Below, in pieces: positions 38,905 through 48,096 of a DNA stretch of 64,000 nucleotides (the first letter of the stretch is position 1; the number at the start of each line of letters is the position of its first letter). A program made the position numbers and the translations under genes. The stretch is from Deltaproteobacteria bacterium. GTDB lineage: Bacteria; Myxococcota_A; Polyangia; Polyangiales; Polyangiaceae. The notes under the pieces are model-generated. The model was not told the origin of the DNA, did no database searches, and was given only the letters and a program-made list of their open reading frames with translations. The stretch covers positions 62,001-126,000 of the forward strand of contig JACRCQ010000005.1 of assembly GCA_016218915.1 (NCBI GenBank), in the 5' to 3' direction.

Positions 38905-39789
38905 TCAATTCGAGGTGCAGGCACCGGCCTGACAGACGCCGGAGCAGCATTCAAGCCATGAGGAGCAGACCCCACCGGCCAACTTGCATGACGGCGTGTC
39001 GCCCACGCACTTGCCCTGCTTGCACATCTGCGAGCAGCACTTGTCCCAATAGGTACAGGGTGAACCTCCGAGCTGGCATCCGGCGTCGCCAGAGCTGTCG
39101 CAGTGGCTGTTGACGCAGGACAGGGAGCAGCATTCTCCGTTCGTGCCGCACCCTTGTCCGGGGCCCTTGCACCCGGCATCGACAGCGTCGACACAAAGCC
39201 CGTTGTCGCAAATCGAGCCGCAGCATTCCAAGCTTGCGGTGCATACCTCGCCCGCTGGCTTGCATCCGGCGTCGGGCTGGACCGGACCGCAGGTGCCCTT
39301 GTCGCAGAAGCCACTGCAGCACTCTCCGGAGCCAGCGCACCAGGCTCCGTATCCCTTGCAACCTCCGTCTCCTCCAATGTTCGAGCAGATTCCGCCTATG
39401 CAGGCGCCGATGCAGCAATCCGACGGACTGTTGCACAGCGCGCCCGTTTGCTTACATCCAGCGTCGGGTGCTTGAAAGCCGCACCAGCCCGCAGTGCATG
39501 CCCCAGAGCAGCAGGGGCCGGAGCAAGCCACGCCATCGGGAAGACACGCGGCGTCAGCGGTCCCTCCAGACCCGCCCGTCTGAGGAGCTGCTCCTCCGCC
39601 GCCCGTCTGAAGAGTGCCGGCATTGCCGCCCACTTGGGGTGCACCGCCCGTGCCCCCGGATTGGGGCGTGCCTCCGCTGCCGGTGCCCCCGGCTCCACCG
39701 GTCAACCCGTTGGCGTTGTTTTCAGCGGAACCTCCGCAGCCGAGCCAGGCAAGCGCGATCAACGAGATAGCGAACGATGAGCTTCTCAC
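38905..39789 (-). CDS. knottin-like Cys-repeat lipoprotein
   Basis: GTG at 39789 follows ggaggaccac and is directly followed by a signal ending in LGC; a longer frame to 39843 adds a non-hydrophobic leader. A Gly/Thr-rich linker (about 25-80) precedes seven tandem units of the form C-x(5-6)-C-x(4-6)-CC-x(3-4)-C-x(3-4)-C, e.g. CNSPSDCCIGACIGGIC, CAGSGECCSGFCDKGTC and CSSWLECCSGVCQAGAC. Spacing with an invariant CC is that of disulfide knots (dickkopf/conotoxin-like). Likely a surface-exposed rigid rod; binding partner unknown. Confidence 0.8.
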   Translation of the reverse strand: MRSSSFAISLIALAWLGCGGSAENNANGLTGGAGGTGSGGTPQSGGTGGAPQVGGNAGTLQTGGGGAAPQTGGSGGTADAACLPDGVACSGPCCSGACTAGWCGFQAPDAGCKQTGALCNSPSDCCIGACIGGICSNIGGDGGCKGYGAWCAGSGECCSGFCDKGTCGPVQPDAGCKPAGEVCTASLECCGSICDNGLCVDAVDAGCKGPGQGCGTNGECCSLSCVNSHCDSSGDAGCQLGGSPCTYWDKCCSQMCKQGKCVGDTPSCKLAGGVCSSWLECCSGVCQAGACTSN

Positions 39790-39918
39790 GTGGTCCTCCG
39801 GCGTAGCTGTGCCCACACACGCAGGCGGGGCGCGCTGTTCCATGAGTCCCCTGACCCAGCCGGAACGGGTCAGAATTCTTTCCGCAGCGGTTGATGGGAC
39901 CGGGGAGGGGAGAGCCTG

Positions 39919-40809
39919 CTACAGCCCCCTCAAGAACTCCGGCTTCAGCCCGATGCGCCCGTCCAGCGCTCCTTGCAGCACCTTCAGGAGGTGGTCCCGC
40001 GCACCAGGCAGGTTGCCCTTGAGAGGCACGTAGTTGCTCGCATGGTTGCACGTGAAGTGCGTTCTGCATGTCAGCCCGGACACGAACGTGTGGATCTCGC
40101 GAATCGATTCGAGAGGGTCAGGTAGCTCGAACGTCCCCCGGTCGATCTCGTCCATGAGCGGCGACGCCGGCGTCGGCGTGTAGGTCAGGAGCGCGGTGTA
40201 GGTCGGCTCCATGCGGTTGATCGCTTCCGCAGAAGCGCGCGCGTGCTCCTGGCTGCGGCTGCGCCCGCCCAGCCCGATCAGCACCATCACCGACACGCTC
40301 ATGTCCACCGCCTGCGCTCGTCGCACCGCTTCCACGATCTCGTCCACGGTGGCGCCCTTGTCGATCCTGGCAAGCGTCTCCGGATCGCCGCTCTCCAGCC
40401 CCATGTACAGGATCTTCAAGCGACGCTCCCGAAGCGCTCGCAGCTCGTCGTCGGACTTGGAGAGCACGTCGCGCGCGTTCGCGTAGATCCCGATGCGCTG
40501 CAATCGCGGGAACGCTCCGTTCACCCGGTCGAGCACTTCGCTCAGACGTTTGGCCGACAGACACATCGCATCGCCGTCGGCCAGGAACACCCGGCGGACT
40601 TCTCCCTGCCACTGCCGCGCCGCTTGCGCGATGTCGCGCTCCACCTCTGGCAGCGGCACCGCGCGGAACGACTTCATGCGATACATGCTGCAAAAGCCGC
40701 AGCGGTTGTGGGAGCAGCCGACCGTGATCTGCAGGATCAGGGATTCTGCTTCGCTCGGCGGACGGAACAGCGGTTCTTCGTAGAGTGGCACGGCTCGATC
40801 AGACAACAT
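39919..40809 (-). CDS. radical SAM protein (Elp3/MiaB-like domain)
   Basis: The ATG at 40809 gives 296 residues; the longer frame is not protein-like. The cluster motif GCSHNRCGFCSMYR has CX4CX2C spacing rather than the usual CX3CX2C, a form seen in a widespread family of small radical SAM proteins. VFLADGDAMCL, YMGLESGD and VLIGLGG fit the TIM-barrel strands. A Cys-containing C-terminal segment (LTCRTHFTCNH) may bind a second ligand. Reaction unknown. Confidence 0.85.
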   Translation of the reverse strand: MLSDRAVPLYEEPLFRPPSEAESLILQITVGCSHNRCGFCSMYRMKSFRAVPLPEVERDIAQAARQWQGEVRRVFLADGDAMCLSAKRLSEVLDRVNGAFPRLQRIGIYANARDVLSKSDDELRALRERRLKILYMGLESGDPETLARIDKGATVDEIVEAVRRAQAVDMSVSVMVLIGLGGRSRSQEHARASAEAINRMEPTYTALLTYTPTPASPLMDEIDRGTFELPDPLESIREIHTFVSGLTCRTHFTCNHASNYVPLKGNLPGARDHLLKVLQGALDGRIGLKPEFLRGL

Positions 40810-41102
40810 GGCGGCAGCAAGTGCAAGGCCGGGCGCTCCTCTCGCGGGATACCCTAGGGTTCTACCTTGCAGGGCAGAGATGTTCACAGGGAGAAAGGGA
40901 GATCGGGTGGGGATTTGGCTCTCACGGATCGCGCGGAGCTTGCGGGAGACCTGCGAGGACTGGAGACTGGCGATACGGGGCCGACCCGTTGAACCAGCGA
41001 GCACCCGCCCTCTGATCCTGTCTGCGGCGTTCTGCGAGATCTGCGGCTCTCTTCCAGCTGCAAAGTCTTCGCGCAACGCGAGGAGTTGGCGAGTACGCAG
41101 TA
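40810..41102. other. gap between radical SAM and hydrolase genes
   Basis: No supported gene. Reading frames on the plus strand are arginine/serine-rich shadows. I see no hairpin or repeat. Confidence 0.4.
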
Positions 41103-41987
41103 CTAGGCTGTCTCTGCCCGACCGCCGACCCAACGCAGGAGCTCCTCGTTCACGCGGCTCGGTGCCTCGTTCTGCACGAAGTGTCCTGCATCCTCGAGGA
41201 ACACGAGCTCTGGACGGTTCCCCTCTGCCAGGTAGGGCGCGAGCTTGTTCAAAGCTACGGTCTCGCGCCCGAGAAAGCGATCGCGCGCACCCCACACGAT
41301 GAGGACCGGAGCGGAGATCCTGTGTGCACGTCCATCGCGGCGGGTCTTCAGCGGACGGCGGAAGATCGCCCTGTAGTAGCCGAGCGCTGCGCGAGCGGCT
41401 CCGGGCTTGAGCATTGCCTCCTGGTACGGCGCTGTCTCCTGCCGAGACCAGACTTCCCGAACGTGCGATCCTCCTCGAAGCGCTTGTCCGACCGCGTTTG
41501 CGCTTTGCCTGGTCAGCACCCATTCGGGCAACAAGGGAAGCTGGAACATGAAGATGTACCAGGAGCGAAGCAGCTGCCGGGGATTGCCAAGAATCTCCGA
41601 GGCGAGCACGCCCGGAGGCGGGCAGTTCATCGCCACCAGGCGGTCCACGACCTCTGGATGATACGACGCGGTCGCCCAGGCCACAGCGCCTCCCCAGTCG
41701 TGCCCGACCACGATCGCGCGCTCATGGCCGATCGCGCCAATGAGCTCGCTCACGTCCCGGGCGAGCGTGCGCAAATCAAAGGGGCCGCGCTTGTCGCTCT
41801 CGCCATATCCGCGCAGATCAGGAGCAACAGCCCGATACCCCGCGCTCGCCAGGGCAGGAAGCTGGTGGCGCCACGACCGCGACAGCTCCGGGAATCCGTG
41901 GAGCAGGAGCACGAGCGGGCCGGTGGCAGGTCCATCGGCAAGGGCGAAGAATGACATTCCATGGGCTTGGAGCCGGAGTTCCTGCAT
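41103..41987 (-). CDS. alpha/beta hydrolase, epoxide-hydrolase-like
   Basis: 294 residues without a signal peptide. Oxyanion motif HGFPE at 30-34, nucleophile elbow GHDWGG with Asp97, cap-domain segment with Tyr residues, an acid in IVWGARDRFL and the His in EDAGHFVQNE near 270. HGFPE and an Asp nucleophile are hallmarks of epoxide hydrolases (haloalkane dehalogenases share the Asp). Likely a cytoplasmic enzyme opening epoxides; substrate unknown. Confidence 0.88.
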   Translation of the reverse strand: MQELRLQAHGMSFFALADGPATGPLVLLLHGFPELSRSWRHQLPALASAGYRAVAPDLRGYGESDKRGPFDLRTLARDVSELIGAIGHERAIVVGHDWGGAVAWATASYHPEVVDRLVAMNCPPPGVLASEILGNPRQLLRSWYIFMFQLPLLPEWVLTRQSANAVGQALRGGSHVREVWSRQETAPYQEAMLKPGAARAALGYYRAIFRRPLKTRRDGRAHRISAPVLIVWGARDRFLGRETVALNKLAPYLAEGNRPELVFLEDAGHFVQNEAPSRVNEELLRWVGGRAETA

Positions 41988-42051
41988 CCCGGGTTCCTAA
42001 TGTCCCGTGGGCGCGATCGGGAGCGGGATTGTCGTTCACGCTCCTGGTGCT

Positions 42052-43197
42052 ATGTACCTTCTTGGACCCATGGGCCTTCCTCCCTTCCGCTCACCGTTTC
42101 TCGTTGCGGTCACCCTGACCTGGATCGCCTCGCCCCTGGCCTGCGGCAGCAGCAGCGGTTCGGACCTTCTCGCAGCTTCAGGCAGTGGAGGGGCTGGAGG
42201 GGCGGACAGCGGAACCGAAGCCAGTGCTGGCACCGGAGGCCAGGCAGGGTCGGATCAGCCTGACGCCCAGTCCGATGTGAGCGAGGAACCAGGCGATCAA
42301 CCTGATGCGCAGCCCGATTCCTCCCCTGAAGCGTCCGCGCTCCCAGACCCTGCACAGGACGGGCCCTTCGCGCACGAGGCCTCGGACGGGAAGGCAGGGA
42401 GCATTTCGGTTCACTGCGTGGTGCCCACCGCAGGCCCCTCTGCTCCACCCTATCCGATCGTGCTGATCGCTCACGGCTTCCAGCTGGAGTCGTCGCGCTA
42501 CTACCCCTACGCTGATCGGCTCAGCTCGTTCGGCTACGTGGCCTGCACGGTCGACTACAGCAATCTCAGCGGGCAAGACAAGGATCCGGTCGCGATCATC
42601 CAAGTTCTCGACTGGGTGATCGCCGAGAGCGCAAAGCCCTCGGGCCCCCTGGCAGGTCAGACGGACGCGAACCTGGTCGGCGTGATGGGGCACTCGCGCG
42701 GGGGCAAGGCAGCTGTGATGGCAGCCTCGCTCGATGCGCGATTCAAGGCGGTTCTCGGCCTAGATCCAGTCAACAGCTGCCCTGGAATCGGCACCTGTCC
42801 GGATGGGATCAAGGCGATGGAATCCATGTCGATCCCTTCAGCTTTCCTTGGCGAGACCGTGGACGACGGCAGCGGCGGGGGGCTGCAGCCATGTGCGCCG
42901 GCCGCAGACAACTACCAGAAGTTCTACGCGAGCGCCCAGCCTCCCAGCCTGCAGGTCACGGTGAATGGCGCGAACCACATGAGCTTCGTGTCCGATCTCT
43001 CCAACTGCCTGGCCTGCGGATTCTGCAAGACCGCAAGTGCGGATCATCAGGCTGTGCTCGACCTTGCGTATTCGTACACGGTGGCATTCTTCGAGCGTCG
43101 GCTCCGCGCGATTGTGCAATACGACGACTATCTCACAGGCGCCAAGGCACAAGAGCGGTATGTCGACACCGGGCTTGCCGTGCTGGAGAGCAAGTAG
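42052..43197 (+). CDS. secreted/lipoprotein alpha/beta hydrolase (PET-hydrolase/chlorophyllase-like)
   Basis: A signal (SPFLVAVTLTWIASPLAC) with a lipobox-like Cys is followed by a Gly/Ser/Asp/Pro-rich linker of about 75 residues and a hydrolase domain: VLIAHGFQ (oxyanion), GHSRGGKA (Ser nucleophile), LGLDPVNS and NGANHMSF (His). The wording resembles the dienelactone-hydrolase/chlorophyllase group. Start ATG 42052 or ATG 42070; the latter gives a shorter n-region. The start is 64 bases from that of the divergent hydrolase. Confidence 0.78.
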   Translation: MYLLGPMGLPPFRSPFLVAVTLTWIASPLACGSSSGSDLLAASGSGGAGGADSGTEASAGTGGQAGSDQPDAQSDVSEEPGDQPDAQPDSSPEASALPDPAQDGPFAHEASDGKAGSISVHCVVPTAGPSAPPYPIVLIAHGFQLESSRYYPYADRLSSFGYVACTVDYSNLSGQDKDPVAIIQVLDWVIAESAKPSGPLAGQTDANLVGVMGHSRGGKAAVMAASLDARFKAVLGLDPVNSCPGIGTCPDGIKAMESMSIPSAFLGETVDDGSGGGLQPCAPAADNYQKFYASAQPPSLQVTVNGANHMSFVSDLSNCLACGFCKTASADHQAVLDLAYSYTVAFFERRLRAIVQYDDYLTGAKAQERYVDTGLAVLESK

Positions 43198-43234
43198 GGC
43201 TGGCGCTGCGTAGCGGCACGCCACGGCGTGCATG

Positions 43235-43262
43235 CGTTAGGCACGGCATGCCGTGCCTAACG
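43235..43262. repeat. perfect 28-bp palindrome
   Basis: The two 14-base arms (cgttaggcacggca and tgccgtgcctaacg) meet without a loop. It lies 38 bases after the hydrolase stop and 96 bases before the next start, and further partial copies of ggcacgccacggcg flank it. It has no T tract, so a simple terminator is unlikely. A protein-binding site or REP-like repeat fits better. Confidence 0.75.
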
Positions 43263-43357
43263 TTGGGCACGCGGTGCTAGAGCACTCCGGTGACCGACCG
43301 GGGCCGGGATGATAACACGCTGGCAAACCGTGCCGCGCCCGGTGTTAGACTCGCCCC

Positions 43358-44626
43358 ATGGGACTTGGCCTGTACCTGGCGGCGGAATTCCCGAAGCGGC
43401 TCGAGCCGGATGCTCTGATCCGCCGGGCGCTCAACTGGGTCAATGATCACGTCCCAGACGCCCAGCCGGTCCGCGGAGTCGATCTCAGGGAACGTCCCAC
43501 GGTCTACCTGAACCTGCACCCTGCCGAGGAGAACCTGGAGCTCACGGGGATCGGGCACGGGCGCTTGCTGGCCTCGGGCAAGACGTCCTCGGCCGGGCCG
43601 GGTTACCACGCGTTTGTCGTGGATCTGCTCGATCGGCTTGCACGCGATCTCGAGCTCGTCTGGCTGCCTCGAACCCCGGACGCCGACTGGGCCGACGAGA
43701 CCGGCTACTTCGAGACGCGAGACTTCCCGCGGCTGCAGGAGGAGATGCTCACGTGGCTGCGTGCGTTGGCGCGCAATCTTCCGGACAACGAGGGATCCGG
43801 CTTTGAGGTGTGCATGCCGATGACGCACCACTTCGAGGTGGATGCGTTCTGCCGCACGCCGCTGGGCCCCAGGGATAGGGCCTGGTTCGATTCCGTGGCT
43901 GCGGACCCCTCCAGGGGAATCGACTTCTTCCCTTGGTGGGAGCAGGGGACTTCGGCCGGCTATCACCTCGGCGTCGCGCTCGCGCTGATGTGGAACGAGG
44001 TCCGCTGGCATGCTCCCGAGAACGAGTCCGAGCGGATGGTCTTGCAGCGCGTGCTCGATTCGCTCGAGCGCGCCTTCAAGCTCGACCCGAGCCGCGCATT
44101 CCCCTGGGCGGAATGGGACGAGCTGCTGCAGATCTCCCGCCGCAAGGGGTGCGTGAGCGAGTGGGTGCACAAGCAGGCGTCCCACGCACGACCCGACCCT
44201 CGGATCGGATACCGGCGCCATCCGGTCAAGGTGATGCTCACCGGCGGCTGGTCCATCCGGATTCCTGGGAGCTTCTCGGAGGAATGGGACGACCGCGGGA
44301 CGTTCTGCGGATGGGGGGACGGACGGACCGTGTGGTTCACCGGCTTTGTGCTTGGAAACGGGGCGGACATGACGCCGGACGAGATGGTGGGCAACGGCCC
44401 GGACGACGAAGGCGAGCGATTCGAGCGCAGGGACGGGGCCCTGGTCAGCCGGGCGGTCCTGTGCCGCGAGAGCGATCCTGACGACACCTACTGGGCGCTG
44501 AAGAGCGACGCCGCGGTTCCGCACCGCAGAGCTGCCTGCACGATCTGCTTCCACGACCCGTCGGATCGGCAGTGGGCCATGACCACCTGGCAGAGCCTTA
44601 CCCACGGAAGCGCGCGTTCGATCTGA
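43358..44626 (+). CDS. conserved-looking cytoplasmic protein of unknown function
   Basis: 422 residues, no signal peptide or membrane segment, evenly mixed composition with many Trp and Asp. Visible segments are RPTVYLNLHPAEENLEL, MPMTHHFEVDAFC, GIDFFPWWEQGTSAGYH and FCGWGDGRTVWFTGF. I do not recognise the family. It is convergent with the next gene with only 13 bases between the stops. Confidence 0.7.
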   Translation: MGLGLYLAAEFPKRLEPDALIRRALNWVNDHVPDAQPVRGVDLRERPTVYLNLHPAEENLELTGIGHGRLLASGKTSSAGPGYHAFVVDLLDRLARDLELVWLPRTPDADWADETGYFETRDFPRLQEEMLTWLRALARNLPDNEGSGFEVCMPMTHHFEVDAFCRTPLGPRDRAWFDSVAADPSRGIDFFPWWEQGTSAGYHLGVALALMWNEVRWHAPENESERMVLQRVLDSLERAFKLDPSRAFPWAEWDELLQISRRKGCVSEWVHKQASHARPDPRIGYRRHPVKVMLTGGWSIRIPGSFSEEWDDRGTFCGWGDGRTVWFTGFVLGNGADMTPDEMVGNGPDDEGERFERRDGALVSRAVLCRESDPDDTYWALKSDAAVPHRRAACTICFHDPSDRQWAMTTWQSLTHGSARSI

Positions 44627-44639
44627 CCTCGAAGCGCAG

Positions 44640-45443
44640 CTACTGCGTGTCGAGGAGCGGATCCACACCGCTCAGCACGTACCTGCCGTCCTGCCAATGC
44701 AGCTCCACGGACCTGGCCCCGAACGTCTTGCTGAGGTCGTTCACGCCTTGGTGCTGCGTGGGGAGCACTCTGAGGATCGCCGGCGCGTAGCCTGGACACG
44801 CCCTGTCGTCGTTCCAGCAGTCGCATTGCGCGGTCGGATACGCTTCCTCCGGGCAGCACTCGCAGCTCATCATCATGGTATCGAGCACCGGCGCGAGCTG
44901 CGCCCCGTCGCGTCGAAACAAGACCAGCCTCTCGCGCTTCGATAATCCCATCTTGAAGCGGTACTCTGCCTGGATACGCACCCCGAAGGCACTCTCGGTC
45001 GGAGTCAACCGAAAGCGAGCGGCGTCGATGCGACCGATTCTCTGCTGCCAGTGGGGATCAGCTGTCCACCGGATCAACATGGGCGCGCTCATCGCATCGG
45101 GCATGGCTCGTTCCGCACCCTCCCTGAGCAGCCCGACCTGCAACCAATAGCTCCCGTTTGCTCCGTATTCGTGGTGATAGACGTGCTGCGGCGTCTCCAG
45201 AACCGCGAGGATTCGCGTCCCCTGGCCGCTCCAGTGCCTTGAAATCGCCTGGTAGACCTCGATCGACGGCTGGCCAGCCCCGGACCGCGCCAACGTACGC
45301 GACGCCGGGTCGTATCCCCGGAATGCCTGGCGCAACAATAAATTCTCCCTCGCCCGGACCAGGGGGGCGTTCGGAGGAAGGGCAGCGGCCGGTCCTGTCA
45401 GCAGCGCGCAGGTCACAAGGGACAGCAAGAAGGTCGGACGCAT
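44640..45443 (-). CDS. secreted protein of unknown function with Cys cluster
   Basis: The ATG at 45443 gives a clear signal peptide (MRPTFLLSLVTCALLTGPAAALPP); the longer frame has none. The mature domain contains QVYH-like aromatic strands (HVYHHEYGANGSYWLQVG) and a Cys cluster SCECCPEEAYPTAQCDCW that may form disulfides or bind metal. Family not recognised. Confidence 0.7.
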   Translation of the reverse strand: MRPTFLLSLVTCALLTGPAAALPPNAPLVRARENLLLRQAFRGYDPASRTLARSGAGQPSIEVYQAISRHWSGQGTRILAVLETPQHVYHHEYGANGSYWLQVGLLREGAERAMPDAMSAPMLIRWTADPHWQQRIGRIDAARFRLTPTESAFGVRIQAEYRFKMGLSKRERLVLFRRDGAQLAPVLDTMMMSCECCPEEAYPTAQCDCWNDDRACPGYAPAILRVLPTQHQGVNDLSKTFGARSVELHWQDGRYVLSGVDPLLDTQ

Positions 45444-45503
45444 GCCAGTGCCTACGCTTGTACTCGTCCGAGCTATTCCCGGGCAAATAGGGGCAAGCCC
45501 GCT

Positions 45504-45810
45504 CCCTGCCGAGGCTGTCTCAATACCCCCCAAGCACGGAGCACTGCCCAGAATTGATCACCTCCCCCGGGCGCTTCGCGCCCCGCCCCCTCCGGATCTG
45601 CCGCATCCCAAGGATCACCCAATGCGGCAGCCGGAGGGGGCCAGAGCGGGAACCGCTTCGATTTCCCTACCCCCTCCGACGCCCGACCGATTGGACTCCC
45701 CGGTTTTGCATCGATTAATCGGCGGGCGTGCGGTGGGGGTGCCGAGCTAAGCGAGGCGGGGGAGGTGATCAAAAAGTTCGTCGACAGAGTATTGAGACGC
45801 CCTCTGCCGG
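45504..45810. mobile_element. hairpin-rich element with inverted ends (MITE-like or structured RNA)
   Basis: The ends are imperfect inverted repeats: ccctgccgaggctgtctcaa at 45504 and gtattgagacgccctctgcc at 45789. Inside is a second inverted pair, tgatcacctccccc at 45555-45568 and its exact complement at 45758-45771. Between these lie a short GC hairpin (45569-45583), a long hairpin with ccccctccgg at 45586-45595 pairing with ccggaggggg at 45631-45640 plus an inner stem, and a third stem at 45681-45692/45717-45727. No ORF of note. Confidence 0.55.
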
Positions 45811-45864
45811 TCGCGGCCCCAACGAAACTTGCCCCGTTCGGAGCCGCCTCGTTAGCTTCGTTGC

Positions 45865-46746
45865 GTGCGACTGATCCGAACCGTTGTCTGCTTGCTTCTC
45901 CTCGCTACATCCGCGAGCGCTGCGCCGCCGACGCGTCACGCCCGTACGGCTCGGCGCAGCCGAACGACCGCCCACGTGCCTTCTGCCACCGCAGGCCAGC
46001 AGGTCCGCGGTTCCAGAAATGGTGCGAGCCACGGTGAGCTGCGCTTTCTCGGCAACAGCCCGGTCGGTCCTCTCGCCGTAGTCCGTCAGGGGAGGCTCCA
46101 GCAGCCTGAGGATGTTGCTTGTCGACGCTGGGGGCCGGTGGGGTCGCGGTGGCGGGAGCTCGATGCGCATGGGCGCGTGGCGGCCGATGTCGTCGTCGCA
46201 GAGACCGAGCGCTACGACGTGAGCAATTGCGATGAGCTGACCATGCGTCGGGTGCGGGGAAGGGCAGGCGCGGGAGTCTACGTGTCCGCGGACGCCCCCT
46301 ACGCGCCTCCTGCAATCGATCCGTGGCAGCCCCCCGTCTCGGTTCGAATTGCGTTGGAGAAGTTCTCTGCAGCGTGGCAGGCGCAGACAGGCCTGCTCGA
46401 CCCGGACAATCGCGTTGCGTTCCAGCGCCGGGTGCTGTTCTTCTCGCAGCGAACGGGAAGGGAATTGCAGCGATTTGCCGTGGTTGGGGGAAGGACGGCC
46501 CTGGTCGCCCGCTGGGATGGCGGGCAATGGGTCGAGGAATTCCACGATGAGCCAACGGGTGGCAAGGCGCTCGAGCGAGCGTTCAAACCCTTGGCAGTGA
46601 CCGACATGGACCGTGACGGACAGCCAGAGGTGGTGCTGCATCTGCTGGATGGCTGGGGCGAAGCCTACGGGGATCTGACGATCTCGAGAGCACGCGACGG
46701 CAAGTGGAAGAAGATCATGCCTGGCATCTACGGCTCCACGGCGTAG
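45865..46746 (+). CDS. secreted protein with possible VCBS/FG-GAP-like C-terminal end
   Basis: The GTG start is followed by a signal peptide (LIRTVVCLLLLATSASAAPP). A basic stretch (TRHARTARRSRTT) follows, then a domain ending in DMDRDGQPEVVLHLLDGWG, a calcium-type DxDxDG segment seen in FG-GAP/VCBS repeats. The middle is unassigned. The role is not clear. Confidence 0.65.
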   Translation: MRLIRTVVCLLLLATSASAAPPTRHARTARRSRTTAHVPSATAGQQVRGSRNGASHGELRFLGNSPVGPLAVVRQGRLQQPEDVACRRWGPVGSRWRELDAHGRVAADVVVAETERYDVSNCDELTMRRVRGRAGAGVYVSADAPYAPPAIDPWQPPVSVRIALEKFSAAWQAQTGLLDPDNRVAFQRRVLFFSQRTGRELQRFAVVGGRTALVARWDGGQWVEEFHDEPTGGKALERAFKPLAVTDMDRDGQPEVVLHLLDGWGEAYGDLTISRARDGKWKKIMPGIYGSTA

Positions 46747-46797
46747 GCAGGGGCACGACCCACGCGGGAGGATTGTCCGGCGATCCCAAATGTATCG

Positions 46798-46826
46798 CTG
46801 GGTTGCAGCCGTGATTCGGCTATAAT
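46798..46826 (+). promoter_or_regulatory. putative promoter with consensus -10 for the gene at 46867
   Basis: A perfect TATAAT lies at 46821-46826, 41 bases before the ATG at 46867, in otherwise GC-rich sequence. The -35 region (around 46798) is poor. So it may be a housekeeping promoter that relies on the -10, or chance. Confidence 0.35.
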
Positions 46827-46866
46827 CTTGGCACCCGGGGGAGAGCCGGGATAGCCAGGGAGAGCC

Positions 46867-48084
46867 ATGAGGTACCTGTTCGGCGACTCAGTCCCGTTTC
46901 CGCAGCAATACAACTTCCTGTCCACGCTCGAGGCGTTCGTGGCCTGCGCCACTGCGACCCTCAAGCTCGACGGCGAAATTGCCAAGATGAGGGCGAAGAT
47001 CGCAACGGAAGCCGAGACGCGGATGAAAGCCGTGTCGTCGCTGGAGATCTTCCACCAGGGCCTTGTGCGTTTCCTCGGCGAAGGGCTGAAGAGGACCTCG
47101 GAGCCGTTGATCTCCGAATACTCCCGGCAGCTGCAAGAGGTCGCCACCCATGGCGTCGAAGGCGCCAGAAAGGCGGCTACCGAAGCCAACGAGCGCGACG
47201 AGGTATCAGCGCGCGGCGACATCGATCGAAAGCGAGCTGAGGTTCGCGGCGCCCTCGACACCTTCCTGAAGGCAGCCTCCTTCCCATCGCTGCACTACTC
47301 CGTCACGCTTCGCCTCGACGGCAACGTCAACAAGGTCAATGCGATCCTGACCCTGCCCCAGGGGATCACCGCAGGCTTCAACCTCGGCACCTCCCAGGTG
47401 CGCGAATGGACCGTCCCCCGCCGCGTCGCTGAGTTCGCCCAGGGGCTGGTTCTCAAGATCGGCCTCAAGAAGGGCTGGATGAAGAAGTCCGTGGAGCTCG
47501 AGCCGATCTCGATCGACGACTTGATCGTCAGCGCCTTTGAGCTCGAAGAGACCACGGCAGAGATCCGGCTCAAGCGAAAGCTCGACCAGGACGACGCGTT
47601 CGTGTTCCGGATCAAGACCGCGGAGGGCAAGGGCTTTGCCGAGGTGCTTCGCCCGCTCGACGAAGGTGCAGACGCGCATCCATCTCCGCTGGAGGACGAT
47701 GACCGCAAGCAGATCGAGCGACTGTGGCAAGCGATGCGGGCAGCGACCACCCAGCTGCTGCCTCACCGCGAGAACCTGACCGCTGTTGCACTCGATGGCC
47801 AGGATCTGTTCGAGCACGACCGCATCGTCCCCTTTGTGGAGCGCGTCGTGGAGATGCTCGCGCCCGTGCTCGCCGAAGTCGACCGTCGGAGTCCCAATCC
47901 TGAAGAGCTCTCGCTCAAGGTCGAGAACGAGAGGGGGCGGCGCGAAGAGATCTACGTGCGCAAGGGGGACCTGATTGCAAAGCTCGAGTCGCTGCCTGCG
48001 GAGTCGCGTGCGGTGCTCGATCGCCTCGGGCTCACTGGAGCCGAAACGCTCACCGCAACCGATGTGACGGTGGAGGTCGGGTAG
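46867..48084 (+). CDS. coiled-coil protein of unknown function
   Basis: ATG behind cagggagagcc. 405 residues, cytoplasmic, begins MRYLFGDSVPFP. Residues about 35-145 are rich in Ala/Glu/Lys/Arg with a helical pattern (KMRAKIATEAETRMKAVSS, GARKAATEANERDEVSARG), then a mixed alpha/beta part with LHYSVTLRLDGNVNKVNAIL and charged strands. Not recognised; possibly an oligomeric scaffold. Confidence 0.7.
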   Translation: MRYLFGDSVPFPQQYNFLSTLEAFVACATATLKLDGEIAKMRAKIATEAETRMKAVSSLEIFHQGLVRFLGEGLKRTSEPLISEYSRQLQEVATHGVEGARKAATEANERDEVSARGDIDRKRAEVRGALDTFLKAASFPSLHYSVTLRLDGNVNKVNAILTLPQGITAGFNLGTSQVREWTVPRRVAEFAQGLVLKIGLKKGWMKKSVELEPISIDDLIVSAFELEETTAEIRLKRKLDQDDAFVFRIKTAEGKGFAEVLRPLDEGADAHPSPLEDDDRKQIERLWQAMRAATTQLLPHRENLTAVALDGQDLFEHDRIVPFVERVVEMLAPVLAEVDRRSPNPEELSLKVENERGRREEIYVRKGDLIAKLESLPAESRAVLDRLGLTGAETLTATDVTVEVG

Positions 48085-48096
48085 GCAGCGGCTGCG

